Below the pieces are notes generated by a model that did not search any database, was not told the origin of the DNA, and saw only the letters and a program-made list of their open reading frames with translations. This document shows positions 19,825 through 31,604 of a stretch of DNA of 64,000 bases, one piece after another; the stretch's first letter is position 1, and every line of letters starts with the position of its first letter. This DNA comes from Angiostrongylus vasorum (Eukaryota > Nematoda > Chromadorea > Rhabditida > Metastrongylidae): positions 1,302,001 through 1,366,000 of the forward strand of contig JADANN010000311.1 of assembly GCA_018806985.1 (NCBI GenBank), in the 5' to 3' direction. The translations under genes and the position numbers were made by a program.

Positions 19825-21000
19825 TTGTTTATACAAGATTCGTCTAGATCAACATCGTTCAGATTTTTCAAGCAACGTTGTGCACAACGCCATCCGACTA
19901 ATTCTATATTGACGATGGGTGGTCCCATACCAAATGCGATTATATTGGACGTACTTCTGGTACAATGCTTGGATTTCGCTACGCGGATGCTAATAAGAAC
20001 AAGGTCGGATTCCATCACATTTCATCGGTAACATTGAAGGACAGCAAGACAATAACACATTTGAGCGACCCAAGTGGAAAATTCCACAACACAGCCGTTC
20101 GTAAATATTTTGTTGCACACGTGTCCACTTAGCTTCGTTGTGAATCGCTTTCTTTGCGACTATATTAGTTAGCTGGAAGAGATTTTTTGAATAAGAATGT
20201 GAAAATTTAGAGAGTGATCTGCACTGAGACGCTGTTCGAATATTCGCTTGATCCAAAAAAGTATATTCCTGGAACTGAGACGGTGTATGCAAGTGTTAAG
20301 AAGCCGGTGAACGAGCTGACCTCGTCAAGTACTTCGAGCAGAAAGGAAGGAAGAGGGCTACTTAATGAAGCTATTGTAGAACAATAAAGAAAAAAATCAA
20401 CGAAGAATTAAAATAGACACGTAGCTATGTCCACAATAATTTTAAAGACGATTAAACACTCAATCGCTAGGCTGCTGGGCTGCTATGCGAAGGCAACGGC
20501 TGGATGTCGAACCATAGAAATGAGTGGGTTTGGCAAACCACCAGATTTCTCATGCCATACTCGTAAGCGAAATTTTAAATTAATGCGGTAGCTCAGAAGT
20601 AATTTGCAATGAGCCTTATCACCTTGTCGTTTGCGATGATTTGTTCAGAAAATTAGTATGGTGTAAAAAAGTCGCGGAAGTCATTATTTCCCGAACAGCG
20701 GCGAGGAACATCCTTCGCACAGGGCATAAATGTAAACTAAAGCACCAAACTCCATCTTCAACTAAATTGGGAAAATTTATTTTCGATGTGGGAATTTCCA
20801 TGTGTAATAGCCGAAATCAATGGTGGTTAATGCAAAATTAATAGCTATTAATAGCGGCTAAGCGCTAGTCCCGCCCAGCACGTTATCTTCACATAATCTC
20901 GGAGATAAAGTGTATACGTTAATTGAGTGGAGAGGCAAGGCCTGCAAAGTGTATTGCCCTCGACAGTTTCTTTTTCCAGTAGTGTGTTTTGCAACATATA
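19825..21000. other. No recognisable feature
   Basis: Frames of 60-100 codons occur on both strands, the longest being 100 codons at 19990-20292(-). None has a recognisable motif. No member of the window's repeat families was identified here. Confidence 0.35.
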
Positions 21001-21009
21001 AAACTGATG

Positions 21010-21125
21010 CCGCAGTGTCAGTGATGCGAGTCATCACGAGCACGGTAATGGTCCGATCCCGCCTCCGGCTCACCAAACCTCACAATATCCCAGGATCGGG
21101 AAATTAACACCGGTCTTGTCCGAAG
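21010..21125 (+). repeat. SINE-D (tRNA-derived head), copy 2
   Basis: A GATGCGAGTCATCACGAGCAC block, a box-B-like GGTCCGATCCCGCC and the downstream ATCGGGAAATTAACACCGG match the unit at 63019-63128(+) and its mirror 31790-31899(-). The box A region is less well kept here (GCCGCAGTGTCAGTGATG). Confidence 0.5.
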
Positions 21126-21454
21126 ATAAACTTTCTGCAATTTAAGTGAGAAGGCTCTAGCTTAGCTATCTAAGGACACCAATGAGAATCGATTCGATCA
21201 GCATTCTACGACATTCAGGGTGAAACGAAACTCCTCACGCTGCCGCCGAAGTCACACGTAAAAGTGGGAAGACCTTGGCGCATGATGAATACCGGAAGTC
21301 GAATCGAATATGAGATGTACTGGCATCCGCGCAGTAGATTTGAAGAAAAGTCGTATTAAACAAAGAAATAAAAAAATTTGTAGCATAGACATTTTTTATC
21401 TCATCTTTTGTAACCGAGGCACGTATAGAGGCACGTAAAGAGCAGCAATTTGAG

Positions 21455-21720
21455 GTGTCTGCAAAACCCATGGATCCGTCCCTGCACCCCCTGGCTCACC
21501 CAGTTTAGTTCTTCCGGGGACGGAAAATTGGTACGAGACGTGTCTGTTAGGATAGTAGAACTTACTGGATACATCTGGGTACTCGTAAGTGGACATATAT
21601 ATGCCAGATATCCATTCAATCAGATATATAGATAAGATAGATATTCCACTAGTGATGCTTGATGAAGTCGAATGCATGGTGCACCTCTCAGAAAATGATC
21701 AACGCTGGAAGCCTTTCTCT
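21455..21720 (+). repeat. SINE-A copy
   Basis: Body landmarks are TGCACCCCCTGGCTCACC, TTCTTCCGGGGACGGAAAAT, TTGGTACGAGACGTG, GCCAGATATCCATTCAATCA, TGATGAAGTCGAATGCATGG and GATCAACGCTGG. The tRNA-like head is degraded. ORFs overlapping it on both strands are artefacts of the repeat. Confidence 0.75.
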
Positions 21721-22115
21721 CTTTTTTATTTACTAATCAATCGATAGCTTGTCTAAAACACATTCGGCAAACTGCCTATGGGAACACCTGGGAGAACCAA
21801 AGCTCAGCTATCTTGGGTTCTTCAAAGAACTATGCTCAGCAACCATGTAATATGAGAGACGACCACGATAGTCAGGGCTCCACCCTTCAGCTGTAAACAA
21901 CTATATCAGTGGGTTTCTTGTAGGATGACAGGGACGATTCGCTCTTATCTAAGCTTCCAAATGAAAGCATAGATTTCGTCATTTGCACGACCCCGCTGGA
22001 TTTACCACATTCGAAATGACACTTTTGAGCAGGCGTTTCCCAGCTGACGCACGACGTAATATGCATTGGACAATCCATTTAATGATTGTAAAAACCCTTG
22101 TAGAAGAAAAGCTAT
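21720..22115. other. No recognisable feature
   Basis: A short stretch between a SINE-A and the 3' tail of RTE copy B. It contains only 60-70 codon frames and no recognised motif. Confidence 0.3.
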
Positions 22116-22119
22116 GTGT

Positions 22120-22148
22120 ACTTACTTACTTGCTTACTTACCTACTTG
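22120..22148 (-). repeat. (AAGT)n 3' tail of RTE copy B
   Basis: On the plus strand CTTACTTACTTGCTTACTTA, equal to an AAGTAAG-type tail on the minus strand, immediately downstream of the RTE-B 3' region. A short tandem-repeat tail in place of poly(A) is characteristic of RTE-clade elements and marks the insertion's 3' end. Confidence 0.8.
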
Positions 22149-25015
22149 GATGCTTGGACGGTCCGTCTTCACGAGCTGTGCGGGCCCCAGCACATATGCC
22201 ATTCTTTCTTTTCTCCCGCTATCGTAGTCCATGGTGGTGGTCTTGCTCGAGCATGGTTGCGATTGCCAGTGTCGTACCGTGATCTGTGAAACAACTGCAG
22301 CTGCGGGTACAGCTGATTAACTTTGTTTACGAACACGTCCGCCCAATGTGTAGGTACTCGCCCTGAGGGACGTTTGCATTCTCTTGGAGTCCACTCTAGT
22401 GTTCTTTTCGTCCATCTGTCGTCCGTTCATCTCATTATTTGACCGGCTCATCTATGTTTCGTTATGGAAGTATAATCTCCTGGATCTCGAAGATGTGACA
22501 GATTTCGAAGGTCAGAGCTTCGCATTCCGGCTAGATATTGAGAGTGCCGGTTATATCAGAAGATGTTGCTCAAGCGCTCTGTGAGTAGTGTGAAACATTC
22601 TTGACGTGGTTGGAGTATCAACCCACGTCTCTGCAGCATAACAGAGCGCTGGGAGGACCGTAGAATCGAAAAGGTGAGTGCGGATTTTCGGGCCCTTCAG
22701 TTGGTCGGTGGCCTCTTTGAGAGGCCCGAATGCAGCCCAAGTTGCTCTCCTTCTTCTATCTATTTTCTCCTTCATGTTGTTTTCCATGTTAATTGATTGC
22801 CCAAGGTATACGTACGAGGTGCCCTCTGCAACGAAAGAGCCATCCAATTCAATTTTTTACGCCTTCGCACCCTGGGTTTTTTCATGAACTGGGTCTTCTT
22901 TCGATTTATACGAAGTCCGAACTTTTCCCCCGCTTCGTTCAGCTCATTGATCACCATATCTGCTTCTCTAGTACTTGAGATGACAATGTCGTCGGCAAAA
23001 CGAAGGCTTGATAGGAATTTACCAGCAATACATATGCCTTTCTCATCCCAATCGAGTGACTTCATTATCCACTGTAGTGCGGCACATAACAGCTTTGGCG
23101 ATATTGTGTCGCCCTGTCGAACCCCTTTTTCCTATGGGTATGGTAAGAGGTCGATGGAAAAGCTGTATTTTCGGAGTGCAGTTCCGATAGCAGTCGCATA
23201 GAATTTTTTGTATAGGACGGGTCCACTCCTTGGTCGACGAGCGCTGATAGGATTACATTCATTTCGACACAGTCAAACGCTTTTTTCGCAGTCGACAAAG
23301 GTTAGGACTAGAGGCAAGTGGTGTTCCCGACAAACTTCGATGACCCTGGACACGGTTTGGATGTGGTCCACACAGCAAAATCCTTTCCGAAATCCTGCTT
23401 GCTCGACTGGTCGCGCCTCATCCAATGCCCTTGATATGCGCATGAGGATAATCTTCGTGAAGAGCTTGTAGAGTACACTCAACGAGCATATGGGACGATA
23501 GTTACGAAGATCCCTTCGGTCTCCTTTCTTATGCAGGATGACCGTACGCAACGTCCTCCACTGGTCTAGGATTTTTTTCCCTTTGAAGGTAGGCTATCCT
23601 GCGATTTGCGGGAAGTACATGTAAATTGTGGTCACCAGCTATAAGGAAATCGGGGGGTAATATTATGGGGTCCTGGAGCTGTGCCTCTTTTCATGCTTTC
23701 TATCGCAACTCGGACCTCCGACGGAAGAATTCCAAGTGATTTTTCTCCGGCGGTGATATTAGGGTCCGGGACGGGTATTGTAGAACGGAAAAGGTTGGTA
23801 TAGGACGTTTCTGCTATTAATTCCATATCATGGCGGGAACTTTGACGACCGCATCTTCGTTCATCAGGGCTAACAGCGGACCATTATAACCACACAAGTT
23901 CTGACGGCATTTTTTCAGACTGCTTCTTTTCTCTGCTGCTTCCAGTAGTTTCTTTTTGCTTGTACGGTTGTAGATCTTCTTGCAAAGCCATTCTGCAGCT
24001 GGCATTTGTTAGTAGCATTGTTAAACGTGTGGCAGTAGGATCAAGCTTCAGCTTCCTTCTCCTTTCGAGCAACTCCATAGTAGTGACGAAGATGCAATCC
24101 GATCTTCTTGCTTGAGGAACTGAGGCAAATTCGGCACAGTTTTTCAGTCCTTCGACAAGCAGTTGGTAGTCTTCGGTCGGGTTCTCTTTAATCTGCCGGT
24201 CACGTCTGGATAGGACTTCGTTCAGAATGTTCTCGTCGTATACAGCTGAACTTGTTCGTCGTGGTCGAAGAAGAGAGTTCTTTTTCAGCTTGTGGCTGAA
24301 TCGAATCTTCGCGCGAAGAAGGCGGTGATCGGAACCAGTACAGAATGACGGGGCTACAGATGTGTCAAGTGGGCACCATGTTCTGTTTGTCAGAATGTGG
24401 TCGATCTCCGCTTGAGTCATGCTGTCAGGAGACACCCATGCCCAGCGGCGGTTTTCTTTCTTCTGGAAAAACGAGTTTCCATGGAAGGGACGTGCTGCTG
24501 ACAAGTGCCCTGCGAGAGGGTTTCCATTCTCATTTCTTTCTCTTCGCACAAAATTTCCGATCCTGTGCTAGCTCACGTTGGCTTTTCCTATTCTAGCGTT
24601 GAAGTCTCCGCAACAAATTCTTTGTCATTGCGGATGATTTCCTCCAACTGATAGTAAAACGCATTTAGTTCGTACTCATCAGGTGCGTCGGTCGATGAGT
24701 AGCAGTTGGTGATAGTGGTCTTCTTATGATGTGACATTTGAAGACGAAGGACGGCTATGCAAAGGGGAAAAGGATCTCGTATAAATCGACGAGATAGAGA
24801 AGAGACGGGTGGACGACAAAGCCAACGCCGTCGACATTTCGTGATGGGCCCTTTTCTCCACGGATCACAGGGGTCCCGTTGTTTAGTTGACGTATGTCGG
24901 TCTTATTGATTTTTGTTTCTTTTAATGCGATCAAGTGAAATTTAATGCGATCTGCCGCTACACGATGTGGATCAGAGGGAGGTGTATTTTCGGCGACGAA
25001 TCCTTCGCTCGGTCT
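22120..25015 (-). pseudogene. RTE-type non-LTR retrotransposon, copy B (second subfamily, near full length)
   Basis: Minus-strand element of a subfamily clearly different from A, C, D and E. In order: N-terminal endonuclease part (about 25015-24755, with [17 protein letters not shown]), endonuclease C-terminal part (24549-23884, with WAWVSPDSMTQAEIDHIL and SDHRLLRAKIRF), a linker (23826-23632, LPSEVRVAIESMKRGTAPGP), reverse transcriptase (23551-23273, NYRPICSLSVLYKLFTKII and EQAGFRKGFCCVDHIQ; 23065-22772, with LRFADDIVISS as the catalytic motif), thumb and C-terminal region (22847-22551, PALCYAAETWVDT), and a C-terminal tail to about 22215. It ends in a (AAGT)n tract. Frame breaks between all blocks make it a pseudogene. 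It is about 2.9 kb long. Confidence 0.85.
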
Positions 25016-25039
25016 TTCTACTAGTTGATTCGGAGAGAT

Positions 25040-25248
25040 GTTAGAACTCAAACGTGGGTAATTAAAGCTAGGTGTAGTGAAACAAAACACTTGGAAAGAA
25101 CAGCTTTGGATGATGTCCACTTGGTCCGCGCTCCTCCTCCGCGTATACATAATATAGAGCGCATCTCCATTATCTATACTCTCATAATACATTATCTACT
25201 TTTTAATATTTCATATTATCTCATTGCGTTTCATTTTCGTTCGCCGTT
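25040..25248 (-). mobile_element. Penelope-like (tentative) repeat fragment, copy 1
   Basis: The sequence GTAGTGAAACAAAACAC...GATGTCCACTTGGTCCG, then CTCCTCCTCCGCG and a run up to CGCCGTTTAGG, matches 38520-38710 and its mirror 56207-56400 in the giant arms. Those copies continue into a segment with a hammerhead-like core. This copy is cut on one side at the RTE-B 5' end and on the other joins directly to the telomere-like array. Assignment to Penelope-like elements rests only on the hammerhead-like core of the longer copies. Confidence 0.4.
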
Positions 25249-25398
25249 TAGGTCTAGGTCTAGGTCTAGCTCTAGGGTCTAGGTCTAGGTCTAGGGTCTA
25301 GGTCTGGGTCTAGGTCTAGGTCTAGGTCTAGGTCTAGGGTCTAGGTCTAGGTCTAGGTCAAGGTCTAGGTAGGCTCTAGGCTTAGGCTTAGGCTTAGC
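25249..25398. repeat. Interstitial telomere-like hexamer array
   Basis: About 125 bp of the hexamer TAGGTC with occasional variants (TAGGGTC, TAGCTC), ending in three copies of the nematode telomere hexamer TTAGGC at about 25375-25398. TAGGTC differs from the TAGGCT register of the telomere unit by a two-base swap, and the array passes from one form into the other. It may be a remnant of a healed break, an old chromosome end, or an expanded variant array. Confidence 0.85.
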
Positions 25399-26070
25399 CA
25401 CGAGTTCCGCCGACCTGGCGACTTTTTCGAGATTTCGGCGATTTTCGCGTTTTTTGCACTCTTTCGATTTACCGCGTTTTTTCGCCTTTTTTGTGTTTTT
25501 GGAGGTTTCAGCGACTTATTGAGGTTTCGGCGACTTTAGAGGGCTCTCGGCGAGTAGTTCAAATTGCGCGACTTTGTTGCCACGTGCTACTTTCTCTCCC
25601 CCCTAAGACTCAGGCTAAAGCTTCATGCAACGTTTTGCCGCGCTTTCCTGTTGTTTCGGCAATTTTTGGACTCGCGAACAGAAAAGTCGTCCCGCGCTAC
25701 ACTAACCCATCCGCTCCCTCATAGTAAAAAATGGCGTCGTCGCTGCGAAAATCGCGTTTTCCCTCGTTTTTCGCGGGAAACTCGTTCGTGGCCGGAAAGC
25801 TCCATCGTGGCTATAGTAACTCGTCCGCACTACAGCAACTCGCCCGCTAGTACTGACAGTCGGCTTAAAATGGCGTCGGCGCAAAGAAAATCCCGTTCCC
25901 CCGAGGTTGCTCCAGACAACTCGTCCGCTACTCTAACTCGTGCGCATAATATTTAGATATTTAACATTGCGTTTGCGCGACGAAATTCGCATTCTGCGAA
26001 GAGTTACGGCGCTTGAACACAGTCCCTCTCCTGCGAGTCTTATCGGGTGTCGCAATGCGACCGCTGTCGT
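25399..26070. other. GC-rich low-complexity tract with repeated ATGGCGTCG motifs
   Basis: Base composition differs from the surroundings: many CGCG, TTTTCGCG and GGCGACTTT motifs, and C-rich runs. Two similar stretches begin AAAATGGCGTCG at 25731 and 25870, each followed by a GAAAATCNCGTT block and an ACTCGTCCGC block. The frames starting at those ATGs are short (about 39 and 28 codons). It could be subtelomeric sequence associated with the neighbouring hexamer array. No gene is supported. Confidence 0.5.
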
Positions 26071-29000
26071 AACCTCACCTATCACCTCACCTGTATCACC
26101 TGTAGTCCTGTTGATCGTCGAGTGACTCGAACGGGCGCCAGTAAATCTTCCATTTTTCCCCTGTGGGGTGCAAGAGTGGCCCAGTGGGTTCTGCTCGCTC
26201 TACGGACTCGTCGAGCATTATGTCTTTCTTGCACGCTTTTCGTGAGGAACTCCGACCATCGAGTCGGTGGTCTTCCTGCAGTGCATTTAACATCCCGAGG
26301 AATCCAGTCACTAATGGCTGTTGTCCATCGGTTGTTGTTCATACGCATTACGTGTCCTGCTCACCTTATCTTCGACTGCTGGCGATACAAAAACGGCATG
26401 TTTGATTTTTTGATCGTTCTCGTAGGTCGGAGCTTCGGAAACCTTCCTTTCTTGTGTGAAACGAGATACACCTAGCATCGTCCACTCGACTGGGCGTTCG
26501 ATAAAACTGAGTGATCTTTCATCCTGCGTACGCAGCGACCAATTTTCTGACGAATATTTTAGGGCAGGAAGTACCACTGAGTCGAAAAGGTGAACATGGA
26601 GTCGGGTGTTCCTTATTTTCTTCACTACATCCTCGATGCTCTTGAAAGCTCGCCAGGCCGTTCGTTTCCCTTCTGCTCAGCTCTGGAGCTAGGTCGTTCA
26701 TTATATTGATTTCACGACCTAGGTTGATAAAACTGGAGCATTCGGAGATATTCGTTCCGTTGAGCATGAATGGCGCATGCGAAACCAATCCGTTCTTAAT
26801 GAGCATCGTTTTTTGTTAGATTTAGGCGAAGACCAATCTTTCCATAGGCTTTATTAAAGTGGAAAGCATACGTTCCGCTTGGCTAATGTTAGGTGTTATA
26901 AGGACGATGCCACCAGCAAAGCGAGGATGATGTAACTGCGGGGTCGACCATCGATTTTCACTCCCATTTTATACCATTCCAATGTTCGCATGACGTTCTG
27001 GAGGGTGGCGGTAAGTATTTTTGGCAAGATGGTATCGTCTTGCCTAACCCCTCTTTGACGTCAATGTTAACATTGTTGCAGAATGATGATATCTTGGTTG
27101 TGAAATTTTTGTACAGCCCACGAACAATCTTTAGGTACTGAGTAGGGACTCCTCGACTGTTAAGGGCTTCCATGACTGCTTTTATCTCACTTGAGTCAAA
27201 TGCCTTGTTCAAATCGATGAAAGTGAGACAAAGCGGTCTTTTGTCCTCTCGCGATACCTCAATGAGTTTTGTTATCGTGTGGACGTGGTCTATTTTGCTA
27301 AATGCTTTTCGAAATCCTGCCTGCTCACCTGGCTGTCCTTCGTCCAGTGTTCTTTCAATCCTGTTTGAGATGACTCGAGTGAAAGGTTTGTAGACGACAG
27401 ACGACGAGTAGATTGAGCGGTCGTTGCCGAGCAATAACACGGTATTGCCGATCTTCCACTGAGTAGGACCTTGCATTCAGACAGGTAACGTGTGAAGAGC
27501 CGAGCTAGTGTGTTTACGAGGACTGGCGGAAGGCTCTTCAGGTGTTTGATCTTATCCTCTTCGGACCTGGTGTTGTTCGATTTTTCACCGACGAAATGGC
27601 TTGTCGAATTTCAAAATGGAGAACCGGTGGTACAACGTATCCATTCTCCATTATGACGGAAGGTGGATGTGGCTATCGTGGAGATCTGAGTAGTAATCGT
27701 AAGTGATTTTCTCCATTGCCTTTCTGGATGTTGTAACTGCTCCGTCTGGGCGTCGGAGTGCAATCATCTTGGTCTTATAATTGGCGAATCTTCGGTGAGC
27801 TTTGCGAATGCTCTTCCCCAGCCTCTGCAGCTTCGACCATTACTGCTGCTTTTCTCTCTTTAACATCTTCTTTTTATCGCCTGTCTGTATTGTTTTGCAC
27901 GTTCGGACGACAGTTCGTGGTTGCCTGCCGCTCGTGCGATTCCACGCTGGCGTATCAACTCGAGTGTTTCTGGAGACAGACGTCTCTTGGTGATTTTCGA
28001 ACTCTCAGCTTTCATAGCGCTAGCGTGAAGGCGTCGAATGAGCCGATCGCATTCTTCGTTGATGTTGTCGACAACGGCATCTTCCCAACAGCCGACTAAT
28101 GAATGGTGGTTCTGGGACTTCAGTTTTTTGAATTTATCGGCTTTTTTCTCGTTTCTGCGAGAAATGGGATCTCGCACGAAGAAGGCGGTGGCCCGATCCG
28201 TGAAGAATTTTGGGACAACAGCGACATCGGTTAGGCAAAACGTTCTATCTACTATGACGTGGTCTATTTCGTTATGGTACTCTCCATTGGGAGACTCCCA
28301 CGTCCAGCGTTGAGGTTGCGGCTTTTGGAATTGCAAGTTACCATGGATAGTATTGGTCATCATAATAAACTCAGCGAGCCGCTGACCCTGTTCGTTCCAT
28401 TCTAATCTGTGCGTCCCTATGTGACGTTTTTCAGACGTGTTTCTTGGTCCGATCTTGGCGTTAAAATCTCCAATGATGACCTTGAAGAATGTATGGTCTT
28501 CTCTGTAGAACTTCTCCAAGTCATGTAGAACGCTTCGACTTCTTCTTCGTCATAGTTTGATGTCCGCGCGTAAACGACGAAGATTGTAAAAGGCGGTATT
28601 GATCCACATCTTTTTTAATCGTAAACGTCGATTCCCGTTGTGGGTTGTTCGAATGAATCGATGTTAATGGAGAAACTCGTGTTGACGAAAACACCGACGC
28701 CGCCGACTCCTCTACTGTGGCATGTTCCGAGGAGCGGTGCTTCTCCTTTGTCATAGACGGCGTTGAAAAGATGGCGTCTCTCAGCCAGTCCGATTACGTC
28801 GTACCTTATCTTTCTCGCTTGCGTTGTCAAGCCTTCTATCGAGGACTCGGATGCAAGGGTCTGTACATTGTAAGTACTGATTGTCATCTTAGTTGTTCGT
28901 GATCCAGGCAGCTTCCTTTGGCCCTGAGATTTTGGCAGCTTCTTCGTACTCGTCCTACCGAACGCTGCGAAATTGGAGGCTCTTTCGCGGTCAGGGGAAT

Positions 29001-29430
29001 GAGGTCCGTTTCTTTTACAGTTTCAAGCCTTTTAATACTCACGTATAGCTTGCCGGGCTTTGAACGAGGGGGGCTGGGCATACTCTCGGGTAGTTTGCCA
29101 GGCTCGTCCAAAGTGGACATGCAGCTTATTTGTTGGAGGCGACTAACCGCCCCCCCCATATACTTCACTGTCACTTGATTGCAGGCTTTGGCCAAATTGA
29201 CTCGTAGAATGCAATCCGCATAAAGCGAGAACGCACCCACACGCGCATGCCATGAATACGCCTCGTAAATACAGAAAGTATGTGCCAGATCGCCGCAACA
29301 GAAACAGGGAGTCCATCTCCTGGATTCATCTGCGTCTCAGGGAAGAAAAGTCCGCGATTAACCCTCTATACGCCAATTGGGGACGCGTCACGTAGCCTCG
29401 CCACTAAACCGCTCGAAATCCCTCATATGA
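26071..29430 (-). pseudogene. RTE-type non-LTR retrotransposon, copy C (near full length)
   Basis: A 3.36-kb minus-strand element with a 5' palindromic start CCCTCATATGAGGG near 29420-29434 and a 3' (GGTGATA)-like tail at 26071-26103. Coding blocks in order are N-terminal endonuclease (28887-28615, TISTYNVQTLASESSIEGL), endonuclease core and linker (28519-27860, with [28 protein letters not shown] and RRLSPETLELIRQRGIARAA), reverse transcriptase (27476-26958, with SVVYKPFTRVISNRIERTL and LTFIDLNKAFD), RT thumb (26806-26519), and C-terminal domain (26348-26082, CTAGRPPTRWSEFLTKS). Frameshifts between blocks inactivate it. Its 5' part is almost identical to copy D, its 3' part is not. Confidence 0.9.
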
Positions 29431-29721
29431 GGGAGATCCGTGGGAAGCCTGGGACACGGCATCAAATCAGCGATCGATCCACTATGCACAGCATTGTACC
29501 TTTTAGCCACTGAACCGCATGCGCTACTCCTTTTATCCTCTATCCTTAGAGCTGCACATCATTAATTCTCGCGCTGTTTCGCTGCACTACGGCCGAGTCT
29601 ACTTTCGTAGAAGTAGATTTGCCGAAATTTCTATGTTGGCGTCTAGGATTACTACCTCTAAGTGCCAACTTTTTTATTTACTGCCTATAGCAAGTTTTCA
29701 CAGCAGGGCATTATGTGTGAT
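27550..29721. repeat. 2.18-kb shared block, C copy
   Basis: This segment is almost identical to 35460-37631 (constant offset 7910) and, inverted, to about 57287-59458. It covers the 5' half of the RTE, the upstream SINE head at 29450-29530 and about 190 bp of further upstream sequence ending at GGCATTATGTGTGAT. Outside the block the RTE halves differ much more (roughly one base in seven by eye around 26160-26410). Confidence 0.85.
29445..29530 (-). repeat. tRNA-like SINE head upstream of RTE copy C
   Basis: On the minus strand GCATGCGGTTCAGTGGCTAA resembles box A and GTGGATCGATCGC resembles box B. The same head is upstream of copies D (37355-37440) and D' (57478-57563). It is joined directly to the RTE 5' end. 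Confidence 0.5.
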
Positions 29722-29884
29722 GGTATTTAGGAGGGCACTTCTTTTTAGCATCAATTCACAGATGGCCCATATCGCCACAATATGTGCTGAAGCAAGCACC
29801 GACAAGAAGACGAAGGCTGTGATTCGAGAACAGCGCGACAAGGTGGAAGTCTCACATATTCACGTGGCAATAAAGTTCCCTAGT

Positions 29885-30105
29885 CGTATATCTGCCACGT
29901 GTAGCGCAGTGGTTTAAGGTGCGCTGAGCGCATATGTGGTTTCCGGTTCGATTCCCCCTTTGTGGGATGACCACTACCTCCATCCATTACAGTGGGCAAC
30001 TTTGTACCAGTCATGTCTTTGTGGATAAAATGAAGACCAAGAAGTTCAGTACTTTCCCGCCTGCATCTCATTGTACATCGTCATTGCCAGACATGTATTT
30101 AGTCA
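29885..30105 (+). repeat. tRNA-derived SINE, variant head
   Basis: GTGTAGCGCAGTGGTTTAAG (box A) and GGTTCGATTCC (box B) are near-canonical and correctly spaced for a tRNA-related RNA polymerase III promoter. Downstream, a CATCCATTACAGTGGGCAAC block and TTTGTACCAGTCATGTC resemble the SINE-A body region TTGGTACCAGAC. It is probably a divergent SINE-A relative. The anticodon arm does not fold well. Confidence 0.6.
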
Positions 30106-30469
30106 CATTTGTGATGGTTAATCGAGTGAAATGCACGAACCTTACTTAGAAATTGATTACTCACCACCGAAAACTTTTTATGTGATCATTTTATGTCATC
30201 CCGCGCTCAGCTTTATTAATTTAAATAAAAATCGTCTGAATTTGTAGATTTTTTGCCTAGGTAAACGTTCTTACATATTCTTCTTCATTGTGGCACTATG
30301 GTATTTTGATTTTTGGAGGCCACAAAACGATTTTTTTCGTCTTTTTTTTGTCGAAGCTATTGAACAACCGAGGAACTGACCAAACAGCACTTCATTCAAA
30401 ATTCACGAACACGTCTGTAAACGTACCATTCGTGTTTGCTTCTGCAAGGCTTGCGACATAACTTTGATA

Positions 30470-30770
30470 TTTACTTGATGCTTAAACGGCCCGTCCTCAA
30501 TGGTTGTGCGGGCCCCAGTATAATCACGGTTTTTTTCGGCATTTGCTTGTTAATTCGTGTTTGCCACCATGCAACTTTGATACCAGGACAGTGGTGGATC
30601 CTGGTATTGGTGTACTCTTAGCTAGGCTTCCTGATGGAAACGCCGGACTCCTTCTCAGCCTGGGAGACCCTGCCGTGGGACGAAACTCCGCCGTACATCG
30701 CATTCCGCCACAAGAAACACCTCCCAGCCCCCGATGAGGCGTTAAGTAGTTGGGAGGACGATAAACGAAA
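30470..30770 (+). repeat. SINE-C copy 5 with clear RTE-B-like tail
   Basis: It starts TTGATGCTTAAACGGCCCGT and CAATGGTTGTGCGGGCCCCA. This matches the RTE-B 3' end at 22145-22195 (GGATGCTTGGACGGTCCGTC, GAGCTGTGCGGGCCCCAGCA). It then continues into the SINE-C body (GCCACCATGCAACTTTGATACC, ATCCTGGTATTGGTGTACTC, GATGGAAACGCCGGACTCC, TGGGAGACCCTGCCG, GAGGCGTTAAG). It lies just outside the giant inverted repeat. Confidence 0.75.
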
Positions 30771-31604
30771 CGATAAAACTTTGTAAATTTAAATTGTGTT
30801 GTCATCCCTTCATAAGCTTGAATTTCCGATAACCATGAAGTTGAAGTTCAAGTAACGTCTTAGAGTAGTTATGCATAACGCAAGAGCCGTAGAGCAAAGA
30901 ATTTCCTATAACTCTATTAAGCTCGCAGCCCTTTGAGTATTTTGCTCATCACACAATATGCAGGAGCCGGCGAAAATGGGGGCGTCAGGCTGTACGCGTT
31001 GAAAAAGTATGGAGTGTGCATATTGATAGCATATAGCCTTCGATTGTCTCATTTCAGAGGATGCATGAGAGTTCATTCACCGAGAGCTCAAGGATTGGTT
31101 GAATTGGACCTATTCTTGGTGGACCTATTCTTCCTCTACAAGAGTTGCCGCAGAATTTAGTAGTCTGCCATTTTCAAAGTTTTGCTTTACTTTTCTTTCA
31201 TCTACTCTATGAACGGCGCCTGATATGACTAAGTATTATAATTTGGACGCTTTGCGAACTATAAATGTTTAACTGACTGCATTTCACTGTGCCAATCTTT
31301 ACCGTGAAGAACTTGTAGTGGCTGTTTGGGAGAATATTATTCAGTCAGGTAAACATTTGTTGGTAATGCAATAGTTTCCATTAATCTGTTAAATTCATCT
31401 TAAATTGTAATAATTGTGTTTTCCAGAGTTTATAAATGAGGACTAAGTTCCAGAGCGTCATTATGAACACTGCCTAAGTTGAAAGCCATTTATGGATCTA
31501 CGAACTATTTTCACAGAATCAGTTACATCATTTTAAGAAAGCTAATAGTGCTCACATTGTACTGTTAGTATCATAGCTACTATTGTTTGCTAAAAGTAAA
31601 GCGG

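Noticed and set aside
25249..25398. CRISPR-like array
   Set aside because: The units are contiguous 6-mers without spacers, and the context is a eukaryotic genome.
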